Below, one piece after another: positions 1-8,005 of a stretch of DNA of 33,288 nt. The notes beneath the pieces were generated by a model. The model was not told the origin of the DNA. It was given only the letters and a program-made list of their open reading frames with translations, and made no database searches. A program made the position numbers and the translations under genes. The stretch's first letter is position 1. Every line of letters starts with the position of its first letter. This DNA comes from CAZFDE01 sp964517795 (GTDB lineage Bacteria; Planctomycetota; Phycisphaerae; Sedimentisphaerales; Anaerobacaceae), in the NCBI GenBank assembly GCA_964517795.1, contig CAZFDE010000026.1, forward strand, positions 1 through 33,288, read 5' to 3'.

Positions 1-74
1 TAGCGGGGGGAGGATTCGAACCTCCGACCTCCGGGTTATGGGCCCGACGAGCTACCAGACTGCTCTACCCCGCG
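1..74 (-). tRNA. Initiator tRNA-Met (CAT)
   Basis: Cloverleaf read on the minus strand, ending at discriminator A73 on the first base of the window, so any encoded CCA is outside. The acceptor stem is GC-rich with a C1:U72 mismatch, the anticodon stem has three consecutive G:C pairs next to the loop, and the D stem has A11:U24. All three mark a bacterial initiator rather than an elongator tRNA. The T stem GGAGG/CCTCC and loop TTCGAAT are regular. The anticodon loop reads CCCATAA, so position 33 is C instead of the usual U. It follows the HIT gene and has its own promoter 12 nt upstream. Confidence 0.95.
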
Positions 75-86
75 ATCATGAACACT

Positions 87-115
87 ACTTTAAACCATTA
101 TTCGTTTTTTATCAA
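87..115 (-). promoter_or_regulatory. Sigma70-type promoter for initiator tRNA
   Basis: On the minus strand a -35 TTGATA (110-115), a 17-nt spacer and a -10 TAAAGT (87-92) lie just ahead of the tRNA 5' end at 74. The spacing would start transcription within a few bases of the mature tRNA. No terminator is visible between the HIT gene and this site, so readthrough from the ribosomal operon may also supply the tRNA. Confidence 0.6.
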
Positions 116-131
116 GTCCCGATACCAAATA

Positions 132-542
132 TTACAGTTTTGCCCTGATTTTTTCTGCAATTTCGTCAATTTTCCCGTCTGCATACTCATAGGCCGGCCA
201 TCGGTTAAAGACGCCATCGCCCTGCTTTCTCGGTATAATATGAAAATGCAGATGCTCGACGACCTGCCCGGCGGCCCGGCCGTTGTTGCATAATACATTA
301 TAGCCGTCGGCCTGCATCGCTTCTTTGACTGCCTGGGCGATCCTGCCCAACCGGGAAGCCGTTTGTGCAAGCACCTGCGGCGGACATTGGTCAACATTTT
401 CGCAATGCTGCCTGGGGATCACCAGGGTATGCCCGTCACTAATCGGGCCAATATCGAGGAATGCCAGGATATGCTCATCCTCATAAAGTGTAGTCACCGG
501 AATCTCTCCGGCTATCATTTTGCAGAAAATGCAATCGCTCAT
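132..542 (-). CDS. HIT-family (HinT-like) nucleotide hydrolase
   Basis: 136 aa, the usual size for a single-domain histidine-triad protein. The HIT motif HLHFHII (residues 97-103, HxHxHxx pattern) supplies the nucleophilic histidine. N-terminal C4-x2-C7 matches the zinc-binding CxxC of many bacterial HIT proteins. Known family members hydrolyse purine nucleoside phosphoramidates or related AMP conjugates in the cytosol; the substrate here cannot be read from sequence. It starts 18 nt after the rplQ stop with no clear Shine-Dalgarno, so it is probably the last gene of the alpha/spc transcript. It is the only member of the cluster with no direct role in gene expression. Confidence 0.9.
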   Translation of the reverse strand: MSDCIFCKMIAGEIPVTTLYEDEHILAFLDIGPISDGHTLVIPRQHCENVDQCPPQVLAQTASRLGRIAQAVKEAMQADGYNVLCNNGRAAGQVVEHLHFHIIPRKQGDGVFNRWPAYEYADGKIDEIAEKIRAKL

Positions 543-560
543 AACCGGCTTATTGATCCA

Positions 561-1238
561 TTATTGAGTTTTCGTTTCGTCGTCCTGCGGCTGGGATTCT
601 TCTTTTGGTTTCTCCTGGGCAGGTTCGTCCGGCTGACCGGCCGTTTCAGAGGCTTTTTGATCGTCAGGTTGGACCTCCTGAGCCTCGGCCTGCTGTGATT
701 TAGTTTCGGCTACAGGAGTTCCTTCTTCGTTGACTTCGACGACTTCCTTGGATTGCTCGACGGCCGCTTCTTCGGCTATTTCATCCGTTTGGGGTGCGGC
801 CTTTTGATGAGCGGTCTTTTTTTGCTTGGGCTGAACTTCTTCACCCACCAGTTGCAGCAGAACCAGGTTACCGTTATCGCCGAGCCGGTTCTTTGATAAC
901 CGGATAATGCGGGTATAGCCGCCGGGGCGATCCAGGTATCTCGGCCCGATCTCACTGAACAGTTTTTGGATCACGGTTCCCTTTTCAACCGGCCCGCCTT
1001 CTTCTTCGCCGACCATGCTGCGATTACCCAACAGGGAAATTGCCCGACGGCGTGCCGCCAGCGTTCCCTTTTTGGCCAGAGTGATCAGTTTTTCCGCGAA
1101 CGGTTTAACCTCTTTGGCTTTTTCGATCGTCGTTGAAACCGTTTCATGCTCAAAAAGCGATGCTGCCAGATTGCGCTTCATCGCAATACGATGTTCCGGA
1201 TCACGATTCAAATGTCGTCCTGCTATTCGGTGACGCAT
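561..1238 (-). CDS. rplQ: 50S ribosomal protein L17 with long acidic tail
   Basis: Residues 1-133 are a standard L17: MRHRIAGRHLNR start, the KRNLAASLFEHE helix and the C-terminal beta strands, with a short Gly/Glu insertion near 77-87. L17 binds 23S rRNA on the large subunit. The protein then continues to 225 aa with a low-complexity tail (about 134-225) rich in Glu, Gln, Pro, Ala and Lys, nearly doubling the usual 115-130 aa length. The tail has no recognisable domain and is probably disordered. The start is supported by AAGGG about 8 nt upstream. It sits 22 nt after rpoA, as in the alpha operon of most bacteria. Confidence 0.97.
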   Translation of the reverse strand: MRHRIAGRHLNRDPEHRIAMKRNLAASLFEHETVSTTIEKAKEVKPFAEKLITLAKKGTLAARRRAISLLGNRSMVGEEEGGPVEKGTVIQKLFSEIGPRYLDRPGGYTRIIRLSKNRLGDNGNLVLLQLVGEEVQPKQKKTAHQKAAPQTDEIAEEAAVEQSKEVVEVNEEGTPVAETKSQQAEAQEVQPDDQKASETAGQPDEPAQEKPKEESQPQDDETKTQ

Positions 1239-1260
1239 AGAGTTAACCCTTCATACTGCC

Positions 1261-2283
1261 TTAACTTTGTTCTACACTGCCTTGTTCCACGCCCGTCATC
1301 CCGAGCGATAATCCCATATCGGCCAGCTTGCGTTTGATCTCGCGGAGGCTGGTCTTGCCGAAACTTCGGACTTTTAACAAATCGGCCTCGGTCATTTCGA
1401 CCAATTGGCCGATGGTCTCGATCTTGATCGATTCGAGGCAATTGCCGGCCCGGACCGACAGTTCCAGTTCCGAAAGCGGCGTATTGAGCTTCTGGATCAA
1501 TTCTTCGTCCACTTGCGGTTCTTCCTGGACCTCTTCGGCCATCTGTTCTTCGACCACTTCTTCGCCGATCTCGGAATACTGAATAAACGGATTGACGTGC
1601 TTGCGGAGAATCTTGGCCGCCTCGACCAATGCCATCTCCGGGGTGGTCGTTCCATCGGTCCAGATCTCCAGGATCAATCGGTCATAATTTGTTTTTTGTC
1701 CCACACGGGTATTTTCGGTGGTATAGCGAACGCGAACGACCGGCGAAAAAACGGCATCCAGAACGATTTGGCCGATCTCCTGTTCGTGGCGGTCTTCCTG
1801 GGCAATTCGCTCCACCGCCGGTACATAACCGCGGCCGTTTTCAACCACCATTTCCATCTCAAATTTCACATCCTCGGTCAGCGTCACCAACGGCGCTTCC
1901 TTATCGACGATTTCGATCGCCGGGTCCGCTTCGATCGCGGCCGCAGTGATCTCGCCGGCCTTTTTAGCCGACACCTTCATGGTTTTGGGCTCGTCACTGT
2001 TGAGACGAACCACCAGATTTTTGACATTTAAAACGATATCGGTAACATCTTCCATAACCCCCTTGATCGTCGTAAATTCGTGGCTGGCGCCTTCGATCTT
2101 TAACGAGGTCACCGCACTGCCCTGAAGCGAGGACAGCAAAATACGGCGAAGACTATTGCCGATCGTCGTGCCGAACCCCCGCTCGAAGGGTTCGATATAA
2201 AAACGACCATACTTGTCTGTCGAGATATCCGGATCTTTCTCAACCCGTGTCGGTAATTCCAGGCCTCGCCATGTAACTCGCAT
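1261..2283 (-). CDS. rpoA: RNA polymerase alpha subunit
   Basis: 340 aa, close to the family norm of 310-340. Residues 1-235 form the alpha-NTD that dimerises and nucleates polymerase assembly (ERGFGTTIGNSLRRILL near 34-50). A very acidic linker (about 239-263) leads to the alpha-CTD (about 266-330). LELSVRAGNCL contains R278, equivalent to E. coli Arg265 that contacts UP-element DNA, and FGKTSLREIK supplies the other DNA-contacting loop. This fits the AT-rich upstream tract at the rpsJ promoter. A TAGGAG Shine-Dalgarno precedes the ATG. It lies between rpsD and rplQ, the classical alpha-operon position. Confidence 0.98.
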   Translation of the reverse strand: MRVTWRGLELPTRVEKDPDISTDKYGRFYIEPFERGFGTTIGNSLRRILLSSLQGSAVTSLKIEGASHEFTTIKGVMEDVTDIVLNVKNLVVRLNSDEPKTMKVSAKKAGEITAAAIEADPAIEIVDKEAPLVTLTEDVKFEMEMVVENGRGYVPAVERIAQEDRHEQEIGQIVLDAVFSPVVRVRYTTENTRVGQKTNYDRLILEIWTDGTTTPEMALVEAAKILRKHVNPFIQYSEIGEEVVEEQMAEEVQEEPQVDEELIQKLNTPLSELELSVRAGNCLESIKIETIGQLVEMTEADLLKVRSFGKTSLREIKRKLADMGLSLGMTGVEQGSVEQS

Positions 2284-2328
2284 CTGTGTTCTCCTATGAG
2301 TTAATTCAATCTTTTATCGTATTTCACG

Positions 2329-2961
2329 TTAACGCGAACAGAATTCCACGATCAATTGTTCTTCGACCGGCAACTGGATATCATCTCGGCCGGGCAGGGC
2401 CACAACGGTGGCTTCCGGCCGGGTGCGGTCTAACTGAAGCCAGGGCTGCACCGAAAAATTCGGATTCGTCTCAAGCTGTGCCTTGACTTTTTTTGAACTT
2501 TTCTCGGAATTCTTCAATTGGATCTTGTCGCCGATTTTAATCGTATAATCCGGGATATTCACCTTGCGGCCGTTAACATAAATATGACCATGCGAAATCA
2601 CCTGCCGCGCGGCTTTTCGCGAGGGCGCGAAATTCAGCTTATAGATCACATTGTCCAGCCGACATTCCAAAAGCTGCAGCAGCGCCTGGCCGGTATTGCC
2701 CTTGACGCGTTCGGCGCGTTCGAAATACAGCATAAACTGTTTTTCCAGGACACCGTAATAGCGTTTGACTTTTTGTTTTTCGCGAAGCCGGACTGCATAT
2801 TCACTTGCCCGGCCGCGACGCCACCCATGCATACCGGGGGCCAGATTGCGTTGCTTTTTCTCGATGGGGCATTTCGACGTTTCACACCGAATCCCCTTGA
2901 GCATCAACTTCATGCCTTCGCGGCGACATAATTTACAAGATGAACCAAGATAACGTGCCAT
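2329..2961 (-). CDS. rpsD: 30S ribosomal protein S4 (zinc type)
   Basis: 210 aa. The N-terminus has four cysteines (C9, C12, C26, C31) forming the zinc-binding form of S4 seen in Thermus and Bacillus-type proteins. A central LECRLDNVIYKLNFAPSRKAARQVISHGHIYVNG stretch, broken here only by line length in the protein (about 98-132), is the S4 RNA-binding domain. S4 is a primary 16S rRNA binder that starts 30S assembly, and in several bacteria it represses its own alpha operon; I see no candidate binding structure here. It is 45 nt upstream of rpoA. Confidence 0.98.
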   Translation of the reverse strand: MARYLGSSCKLCRREGMKLMLKGIRCETSKCPIEKKQRNLAPGMHGWRRGRASEYAVRLREKQKVKRYYGVLEKQFMLYFERAERVKGNTGQALLQLLECRLDNVIYKLNFAPSRKAARQVISHGHIYVNGRKVNIPDYTIKIGDKIQLKNSEKSSKKVKAQLETNPNFSVQPWLQLDRTRPEATVVALPGRDDIQLPVEEQLIVEFCSR

Positions 2962-2987
2962 GCTATAATCTTATCTCCAAATTCGTG

Positions 2988-3368
2988 TTATACTCTTCTT
3001 CGTTTGCGCGGTCGACAGCCGTTATGGGGCAGCGGCGTTACATCTTCGATCGAAACGATCCGCAATCCGGCACCCTGCAGCGCGGAAATCGCCGATTCGC
3101 GGCCGCTGCCGGGACCTTTGACCTGGATTTCGATCTCGCGGACGCCATGCCGCTTGGCATCATTGGCCGCCCGTTGTGCGGCCTGCTGAGCGGCGAAAGG
3201 TGTGCTTTTACGAGATCCCTTGAATCCCACGCAGCCCGCGGACGCCGAACAGATCACTGCCCCTTCCGGATCGCTGAACGTAATCAATGTATTATTGAAC
3301 GTTGCCTTAATATGAACGATCCCGCGAGCAATATTTTTTTTAACTTTTCGTTTCGTGCTTTTGGCCAT
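2988..3368 (-). CDS. rpsK: 30S ribosomal protein S11
   Basis: 126 aa, full length. Recognised by HIKATFNNTLITFSD (about 19-33), the GFKGSRKSTPFAAQ segment (about 48-61) and the basic C-terminal PLPHNGCRPRKRRRV. S11 forms part of the 30S platform and contacts 16S rRNA near the E site. The start ATG has AAGGA about 12 nt upstream. It lies between rpsM and rpsD in the normal alpha-operon order. Confidence 0.98.
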   Translation of the reverse strand: MAKSTKRKVKKNIARGIVHIKATFNNTLITFSDPEGAVICSASAGCVGFKGSRKSTPFAAQQAAQRAANDAKRHGVREIEIQVKGPGSGRESAISALQGAGLRIVSIEDVTPLPHNGCRPRKRRRV

Positions 3369-3395
3369 ATTTCAATTTATCCTTTTTGACACTGA

Positions 3396-3779
3396 TTAAC
3401 GCGCTTCTTTGACACCCTTCTTGCCGGCGACCGTCTTGCGAGGACCTTTTCGTGTCCGGGCATTGGTCTGTGTCTTCTGGCCGCGAACCGGCAGGCCCCG
3501 ACGATGACGAATCCCGCGGTAACAGGTAATATCCCGAAGACGGGCGATGTTTTGTGAAACCTGACGACGAAGTTGACCGCCGACGACACAATCGCGATCG
3601 ATCAATTGCGTGATCCGACTCAACTCATCTTCAGTAAGCTTATTGGCTTTCACATGCTTGTCGATCTTCGCTTCTTCGAGAAGCTGGCCGGACGTATGTT
3701 TGCCAATGCCGTATATATACGTCAACGCGATCCAAATCGATTTATTATCCGGTATATCTACACCAACAATACGAGGCAT
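3396..3779 (-). CDS. rpsM: 30S ribosomal protein S13
   Basis: 127 aa, full length. Typical MPRIVGVDIPDNK start, the helix-two-turn-helix region around YIYGIGKHTSGQLL (residues 22-35), and the C-terminal CYRGIRHRRGLPVRGQKT followed by TNARTRKGPRKT, a basic tail that reaches toward the P-site tRNA. S13 forms intersubunit bridges from the 30S head. A strong AAGGAG lies 6 nt before the ATG. It follows rpmJ by 37 nt. Confidence 0.98.
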   Translation of the reverse strand: MPRIVGVDIPDNKSIWIALTYIYGIGKHTSGQLLEEAKIDKHVKANKLTEDELSRITQLIDRDCVVGGQLRRQVSQNIARLRDITCYRGIRHRRGLPVRGQKTQTNARTRKGPRKTVAGKKGVKEAR

Positions 3780-3816
3780 AACTGCTCCTTTTTACTTCGC
3801 TTGAACCTTCCGGTGG

Positions 3817-3930
3817 TTACCCTTGCCGCTGTTTATGGCGCGGATTGGTACAAATCACCCGCACCACCCCTTTGCGGCGTACAATTTTACAATTCTCACA
3901 TATTCGTTTGACAGAACTTCTGACTTTCAT
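3817..3930 (-). CDS. rpmJ: 50S ribosomal protein L36
   Basis: 37 aa, the normal length. Translation from the ATG at 3930 gives MKVRSSVKRICENCK and continues to a TAA at 3817. The zinc site is complete: C11, C14, C27 and H32, so this is the zinc-containing form. L36 is a small late-assembling 50S protein. It sits between infA (27 nt) and rpsM (37 nt), the usual place. Upstream Shine-Dalgarno pairing is weak. Confidence 0.95.
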   Translation of the reverse strand: MKVRSSVKRICENCKIVRRKGVVRVICTNPRHKQRQG

Positions 3931-3957
3931 TTTTTCACTGCTTTCTGTTTTTTCCTG

Positions 3958-4173
3958 TCAATTTCTCAATACAATTCGCCCGCGGTTCAGGTCATACGGC
4001 GACATTTCCACGGTCACCGTATCGCCCGGCAAAATACGAATAAAATGCATTCGCATCTTCCCGGATACATGGGCCAGAATTTCATGGCCGTTTTCCAGTT
4101 GGACCTTGAACATGGCGTTCGGTAACGCCTCTTTCACCGTCGCCGGCAATCGTATTGCATCTTTTCCTGCCAT
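3958..4173 (-). CDS. infA: Translation initiation factor IF-1
   Basis: 71 aa, the standard length for this single OB-fold factor. Recognised by VKEALPNAMFKVQLENGHEILAH (broken as VKEALPNAMF and KVQLENGHEI, about 13-32), SGKMRMHFIRILPGD and the final YDLNRGRIVLR. IF-1 binds the 30S A site during initiation. Its ATG comes only 4 nt after the map stop codon and no Shine-Dalgarno is evident, so translation is probably coupled to map. Confidence 0.97.
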   Translation of the reverse strand: MAGKDAIRLPATVKEALPNAMFKVQLENGHEILAHVSGKMRMHFIRILPGDTVTVEMSPYDLNRGRIVLRN

Positions 4174-4177
4174 ATTG

Positions 4178-4957
4178 CTATTTCAACGTCAAAACGTTAC
4201 ATCCATTTTTGACAATTGCTATCGTATGCTCATAATGAGCGGCACATTTACCATCCTGCGTAACGACCGTCCAGCCGTCGGGCAGGGTTTTCACCTGATA
4301 GCTGCCTTCATTGATCATCGGCTCAATCGCCAGCGTCATACCTTCCTTTAACAGGATATCTTCCCGCAGCAGTTCGGTACTGACGAAATTCGGCACCTTG
4401 GGATCTTCGTGCATTCGCGCCCCGATCCCGTGACCGACAAAATCCCGCACGACCGAATACCCGGCTTTTTCTGCATAACGCTGCATTTTGGAAGCAATGG
4501 TACTCCATCGCACACCCGGCTTGGCCATTTGGATCGAAATATCCAAAACCGCGCGGGTTACATCCATCAACCGCTGCTTATGCGGCGATACTGTCCCAAT
4601 GCCCATGGTAACAGCCGCATCGGCACAATACCCGTCAAGCCGGATACCAAAATCCACACTCAGGATATCGCCGTCGGCCAGTACGACCTTTTCCGAAGGA
4701 ATGCCGTGAACCAACTGATCGTTGATCGAGGCACAAATCGCTCCGGGAAACGGACGCCTGGCATAGGGATTTCGAACTCCTTTGAATAATGCCTGGGCAC
4801 CGGCCGTTTCGGTCATATCCAGTGCGACCTGGTTCAAGGCCGCCGTGGTTATGCCCGGTTGAGCCGTCTCTTTCAATTTTAAAAGAACATCTGCCACAAC
4901 GCTGCCCGCCTTGGCCATCAAGTCGATCTCCCGCGGGCTTTTCAGCGTTATTGCCAT
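4178..4957 (-). CDS. map: Type I methionine aminopeptidase
   Basis: 259 aa, typical for a type Ia enzyme with no N-terminal zinc-finger extension. It removes the initiator Met from nascent proteins. All five dimetal ligands of the pita-bread fold are visible: D102 (VDFG), D113 (CADAAV), H176 (GHGIG), E212 (IEPM) and E243 (YEHT). H84 in VHGIPS is the conserved substrate-binding histidine. It lies between adk and infA, the common spc-operon arrangement. There is no obvious Shine-Dalgarno before the ATG. Confidence 0.97.
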   Translation of the reverse strand: MAITLKSPREIDLMAKAGSVVADVLLKLKETAQPGITTAALNQVALDMTETAGAQALFKGVRNPYARRPFPGAICASINDQLVHGIPSEKVVLADGDILSVDFGIRLDGYCADAAVTMGIGTVSPHKQRLMDVTRAVLDISIQMAKPGVRWSTIASKMQRYAEKAGYSVVRDFVGHGIGARMHEDPKVPNFVSTELLREDILLKEGMTLAIEPMINEGSYQVKTLPDGWTVVTQDGKCAAHYEHTIAIVKNGCNVLTLK

Positions 4958-4983
4958 TTATTATCTACCGGCCTTCCGATGGT

Positions 4984-5631
4984 TCAGGTCGCCAGCGCCT
5001 CAAGCGATCCGACGATCACTTCAGTAACGGGATCCACATCCTGATTGGCATCGATTGTTTTGACCGTATTCGTTTTTTTATAGTAATCCACCACCGGTTG
5101 CGTCTGTTGGTGGTAGGTTTCAAGTCTTTTTCGCACAACGTCCGGCTGATCGTCTGGTCGTTGGATCAGTTCTTCCCCGTCGTTATCGCATTTGTTATCC
5201 ACTTTGGGTTTCATATTTTCAATATGATAGACTGCACCACATTTCGGACAGCTTCGCCGGCCGGTCATCCGTTTTTCGATCATCGCATCATCGACCTGAA
5301 GATTGATCACCAAATCGATGGACCGATCGGCCGCTTCCAGTGCCTGATCCAGTTGTTCGGCCTGGTTCACCGTGCGGGGAAATCCATCGAGCACAAATCC
5401 ATCGTCGATCCGGCCAATGGCATCGACCATCATGCCCACGATAATATCGTCCGGAACCAGCCCGCCGGAATCCATATAGTCTTGGGCTTTTTGGCCCAGC
5501 GCCGTGCCCTCAGCACGATGTTGACGCAGAATATCGCCACTGGACAAATGCGCCACGCCAAAGTGATCGACAATGCGCTTGCATTGAGTCCCTTTACCGG
5601 CACCGGGTGCGCCTAATAAAACTAACCTCAT
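4984..5631 (-). CDS. adk: Adenylate kinase (zinc LID)
   Basis: 215 aa, a long-form adenylate kinase that converts AMP plus ATP to two ADP. The P-loop GAPGAGKGTQ spans residues 7-16, the AMP-binding FPRT is at 84-87 and GDILR at 32-36. The LID domain has C128-x2-C131 with C148 and D151, the Cys3-Asp variant of the structural zinc site. Its ATG overlaps the secY stop codon as ATGA, which indicates translational coupling. It lies 26 nt upstream of map. Confidence 0.97.
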   Translation of the reverse strand: MRLVLLGAPGAGKGTQCKRIVDHFGVAHLSSGDILRQHRAEGTALGQKAQDYMDSGGLVPDDIIVGMMVDAIGRIDDGFVLDGFPRTVNQAEQLDQALEAADRSIDLVINLQVDDAMIEKRMTGRRSCPKCGAVYHIENMKPKVDNKCDNDGEELIQRPDDQPDVVRKRLETYHQQTQPVVDYYKKTNTVKTIDANQDVDPVTEVIVGSLEALAT

Positions 5632-6992
5632 GAGTATGCTCCTTTGATCCGTCCGGTTTCTGTAAATCCATCATAACTTCGCATGATCAGGTTCGCCTCG
5701 ATCTTCTGCACCAGATCCAGCGACACGCTGACAACAATCAGCAAGCCCGTTCCGCCGAGAAACGTGGCGACAATCCAATCCACTTTCAAAAAGATGAAGA
5801 CCAGTGTCGGCACGGTCGCGATAATGGCTAAAAACGATGCGCCGTAATAGGTAATCCGCATCATAACCGACTCGAGATAGTCGGCCGTCCGCTTGCCGGG
5901 GCGAAGTCCGGGAATAAACGCGCCGGAATCCCGCAGGTTCTTGGCCATATCTTTCGGCTGAAACTGAACTGTCGTCCAGAAATACGCAAACAAAAAGATC
6001 AACAGCATATTTAACGCGTTATATGTAAAGGCCGACGGGCCGAAAGCATTGCGAATACTCGCTATCCATTGTGCGTTTTGCAGCCCCTCGATACGTCGTA
6101 ACTGTTCAACAATGATCGGTGGAAACATCATAAAGCTCGAAGCAAAAATGATCGGCATCACACCGCCGTGATTGACCCGCAGCGGCAGATAACTGCGCTG
6201 TCCGCCGTACATCCGTCGGCCGCGCATCTGTTTGGCCTGCTGGATCGGGATCCGTCGCTGGCCCTGGGTGATCAGGATCGCTCCGGCGACCACAAACACA
6301 AATGAGGCCGCCAAAAACAGCAATTGAGTCGGGCCGATCGCACTGGTATCGCCGGTGAATCGCAGGTCCACATTTTCCCAAAGCCGCATGATCGCCCACG
6401 GCATCCGGGCGATGATCCCCGCCATAATAATTAAACTGATGCCGTTGCCGATCCCATATTCGTCGATCTGCTCACCCAGCCACATTAAAAATACCGTCCC
6501 GGCCGTCATCCCGACAATACCCATGAAGAAGGCCGGTTTTTCCATGCCGGCGTAGATCGCCTGGCCGCCCCCGAACATTTTCATCACCATCATCGACTGA
6601 AAGACACATATCCCCACAGTCAGATAACGGGTATATTCCTGTATTTTTTTCGCCCCCGACTGGCCCTCCTGCCGCAGCTTCTTCAAGGCCGGGATCACCT
6701 CCCCCAACAGCATAAAGATAATCGAGGAGGTAATGTAGGGCATAATGCCCAGCCCGAACAAGGTGCTCTTTCGAAGGTTTCCGCCGGTAATAATCTGAAG
6801 GTAATCGATCGTTCGCCCCAGCGGACTTTCACTGTCGCCGCCCTGAGGAGACATCGCTTCGATCGCCTCGGTATTGAATAACGGGATCGTAATATGAAAC
6901 CCGATACGATAAATAATCAGCAGCGCCAGCGTGAACAATATCTTGTTCCGCAAGTCGGGTATTCTGAATATGTTAAAAACTGAACTTAGCAT
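5628..6992 (-). CDS. secY: Protein translocase subunit SecY
   Basis: 454 aa integral membrane protein with the ten hydrophobic segments expected of the SecYEG channel. Recognised by the start region FRIPDLRNKILFTLALLIIYR (split by a membrane segment), PYITSSIIFMLL, the cytoplasmic loop GQRRIPIQQAKQ and the late PGLRPGKRTADYL loop used for ribosome and SecA contact. It is the channel through which proteins made from this cluster's ribosomes are exported; its partner secE is encoded at 31027-31431. An AGGA Shine-Dalgarno precedes the ATG and the gene lies 16 nt after rplO. Confidence 0.98.
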   Translation of the reverse strand: MLSSVFNIFRIPDLRNKILFTLALLIIYRIGFHITIPLFNTEAIEAMSPQGGDSESPLGRTIDYLQIITGGNLRKSTLFGLGIMPYITSSIIFMLLGEVIPALKKLRQEGQSGAKKIQEYTRYLTVGICVFQSMMVMKMFGGGQAIYAGMEKPAFFMGIVGMTAGTVFLMWLGEQIDEYGIGNGISLIIMAGIIARMPWAIMRLWENVDLRFTGDTSAIGPTQLLFLAASFVFVVAGAILITQGQRRIPIQQAKQMRGRRMYGGQRSYLPLRVNHGGVMPIIFASSFMMFPPIIVEQLRRIEGLQNAQWIASIRNAFGPSAFTYNALNMLLIFLFAYFWTTVQFQPKDMAKNLRDSGAFIPGLRPGKRTADYLESVMMRITYYGASFLAIIATVPTLVFIFLKVDWIVATFLGGTGLLIVVSVSLDLVQKIEANLIMRSYDGFTETGRIKGAYS

Positions 6993-7008
6993 TTTGCATC
7001 CTGCCTGC

Positions 7009-7452
7009 TTAAATCACCTTAACTGTTCCGCCGGAAGCCGAAATTTTTTCCTGGGCACTCTTACTGAACTTATGGGCCGAGACATCGAGCTTTTTGGTCA
7101 GTACGCCGTCGCCGAGGATTTTCACTTTTTCCCGGGGATTGCCGATCAAGCCGGCCTGCGACAACTGTTCGAGATCGACGGCGGTCCCTTCCTGAAAGCG
7201 TTCCAGTTGGGAGACATTGACAATCGTATAGCGGGTAGCAAACTGATAATTGCTGAACCCGCGTTTGGGCAGACGCCGAAACAGCGGCATTTGCCCGCCT
7301 TCCGAAAGGCTCGACCGTTTTGCGCCGGCGCGACTGAGCTGGCCTTTATGACCGCGGCCGGAAGTCTTGCCGTGACCGCTGCCGGTGCCGCGTCCGATCC
7401 GTTTTCGCGATTTCTTTCTGCCTGCGACCGATGTTATTTCATGACTGTACAT
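7009..7452 (-). CDS. rplO: 50S ribosomal protein L15
   Basis: 147 aa, full length. The basic Gly/Arg-rich N-terminal arm (KKSRKRIGRGTGSGHGKTSG, residues about 12-31) threads into 23S rRNA, followed by FEGGQMP-like SEGGQMPLFRRLPKRGF (about 50-66) and a globular C-terminal half. L15 is a late assembly protein of the 50S. It starts only 7 nt after the rpsE stop, leaving no space for rpmD (L30), which is normally found between these two genes. Confidence 0.97.
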   Translation of the reverse strand: MYSHEITSVAGRKKSRKRIGRGTGSGHGKTSGRGHKGQLSRAGAKRSSLSEGGQMPLFRRLPKRGFSNYQFATRYTIVNVSQLERFQEGTAVDLEQLSQAGLIGNPREKVKILGDGVLTKKLDVSAHKFSKSAQEKISASGGTVKVI

Positions 7453-7459
7453 TACAATC

Positions 7460-7978
7460 TCACCACCTTTTCACCGCTTCGACTGTTACGCCGCGGATAG
7501 CACTGATTTCTTCCGGATTCTGCAATCGTTTCAATCCCTGCCACGTCGCTTTGACCACATTCTTGGCCGAGGTGCTGTTATACACTTTGGTCAGGACATC
7601 GTGCACGCCCGCCAGTTCCAGCACGGCCCGCGCGCTCGAGCCGGCGATTACACCGGTACCCGGACTGGCCGGTATCAGAATGACTTTCGTCGCACGATAT
7701 TTGGAATTCACCTGATGCGGAATGGTCCGACCGCTTAAGGATATTTTCACCAGATTCTTTTTCGCATCTTTGATCCCCTTTTCAACCGCCAGCGGAACTT
7801 CGTTCGCCTTGCCGTAGCCGACGCCGACCGTACCGTTGCGGTCGCCGACGACAACCAGGGCCGCAAAACTAAACCGCCGGCCGCCTTTGACCACCTTGGC
7901 ACAACGATAGATCTTCACCACCGAATCTTCCAGCGGCGCTTCTTCCGGGACACTAAAATCTGCTGCTTCAATAGCCAA
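7460..7978 (-). CDS. rpsE: 30S ribosomal protein S5 (TTG start)
   Basis: 172 aa. Recognised by AKVVKGGRRFSFAALVVVGD (about 27-46), YGKANEVPLAVEKG and the C-terminal GLKRLQNPEEISAIRG. S5 lies near the decoding centre and mRNA entry channel and affects accuracy and spectinomycin response; the VKGGRR loop where spectinomycin changes occur looks ordinary. The initiation codon appears to be TTG: there is no in-frame ATG before the conserved core, and a GGAG is 8 nt upstream of the TTG. It lies 27 nt after rplR. Confidence 0.96.
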   Translation of the reverse strand: MAIEAADFSVPEEAPLEDSVVKIYRCAKVVKGGRRFSFAALVVVGDRNGTVGVGYGKANEVPLAVEKGIKDAKKNLVKISLSGRTIPHQVNSKYRATKVILIPASPGTGVIAGSSARAVLELAGVHDVLTKVYNSTSAKNVVKATWQGLKRLQNPEEISAIRGVTVEAVKRW

Positions 7979-8005
7979 TTGCTTTTCTCCGTTTATCGTT
8001 AAAGA

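Noticed and set aside
4789..5616. Plus-strand open frame of 275 codons opposite adk and map
   Set aside because: Fully antisense to two well-conserved genes with no recognisable protein features.
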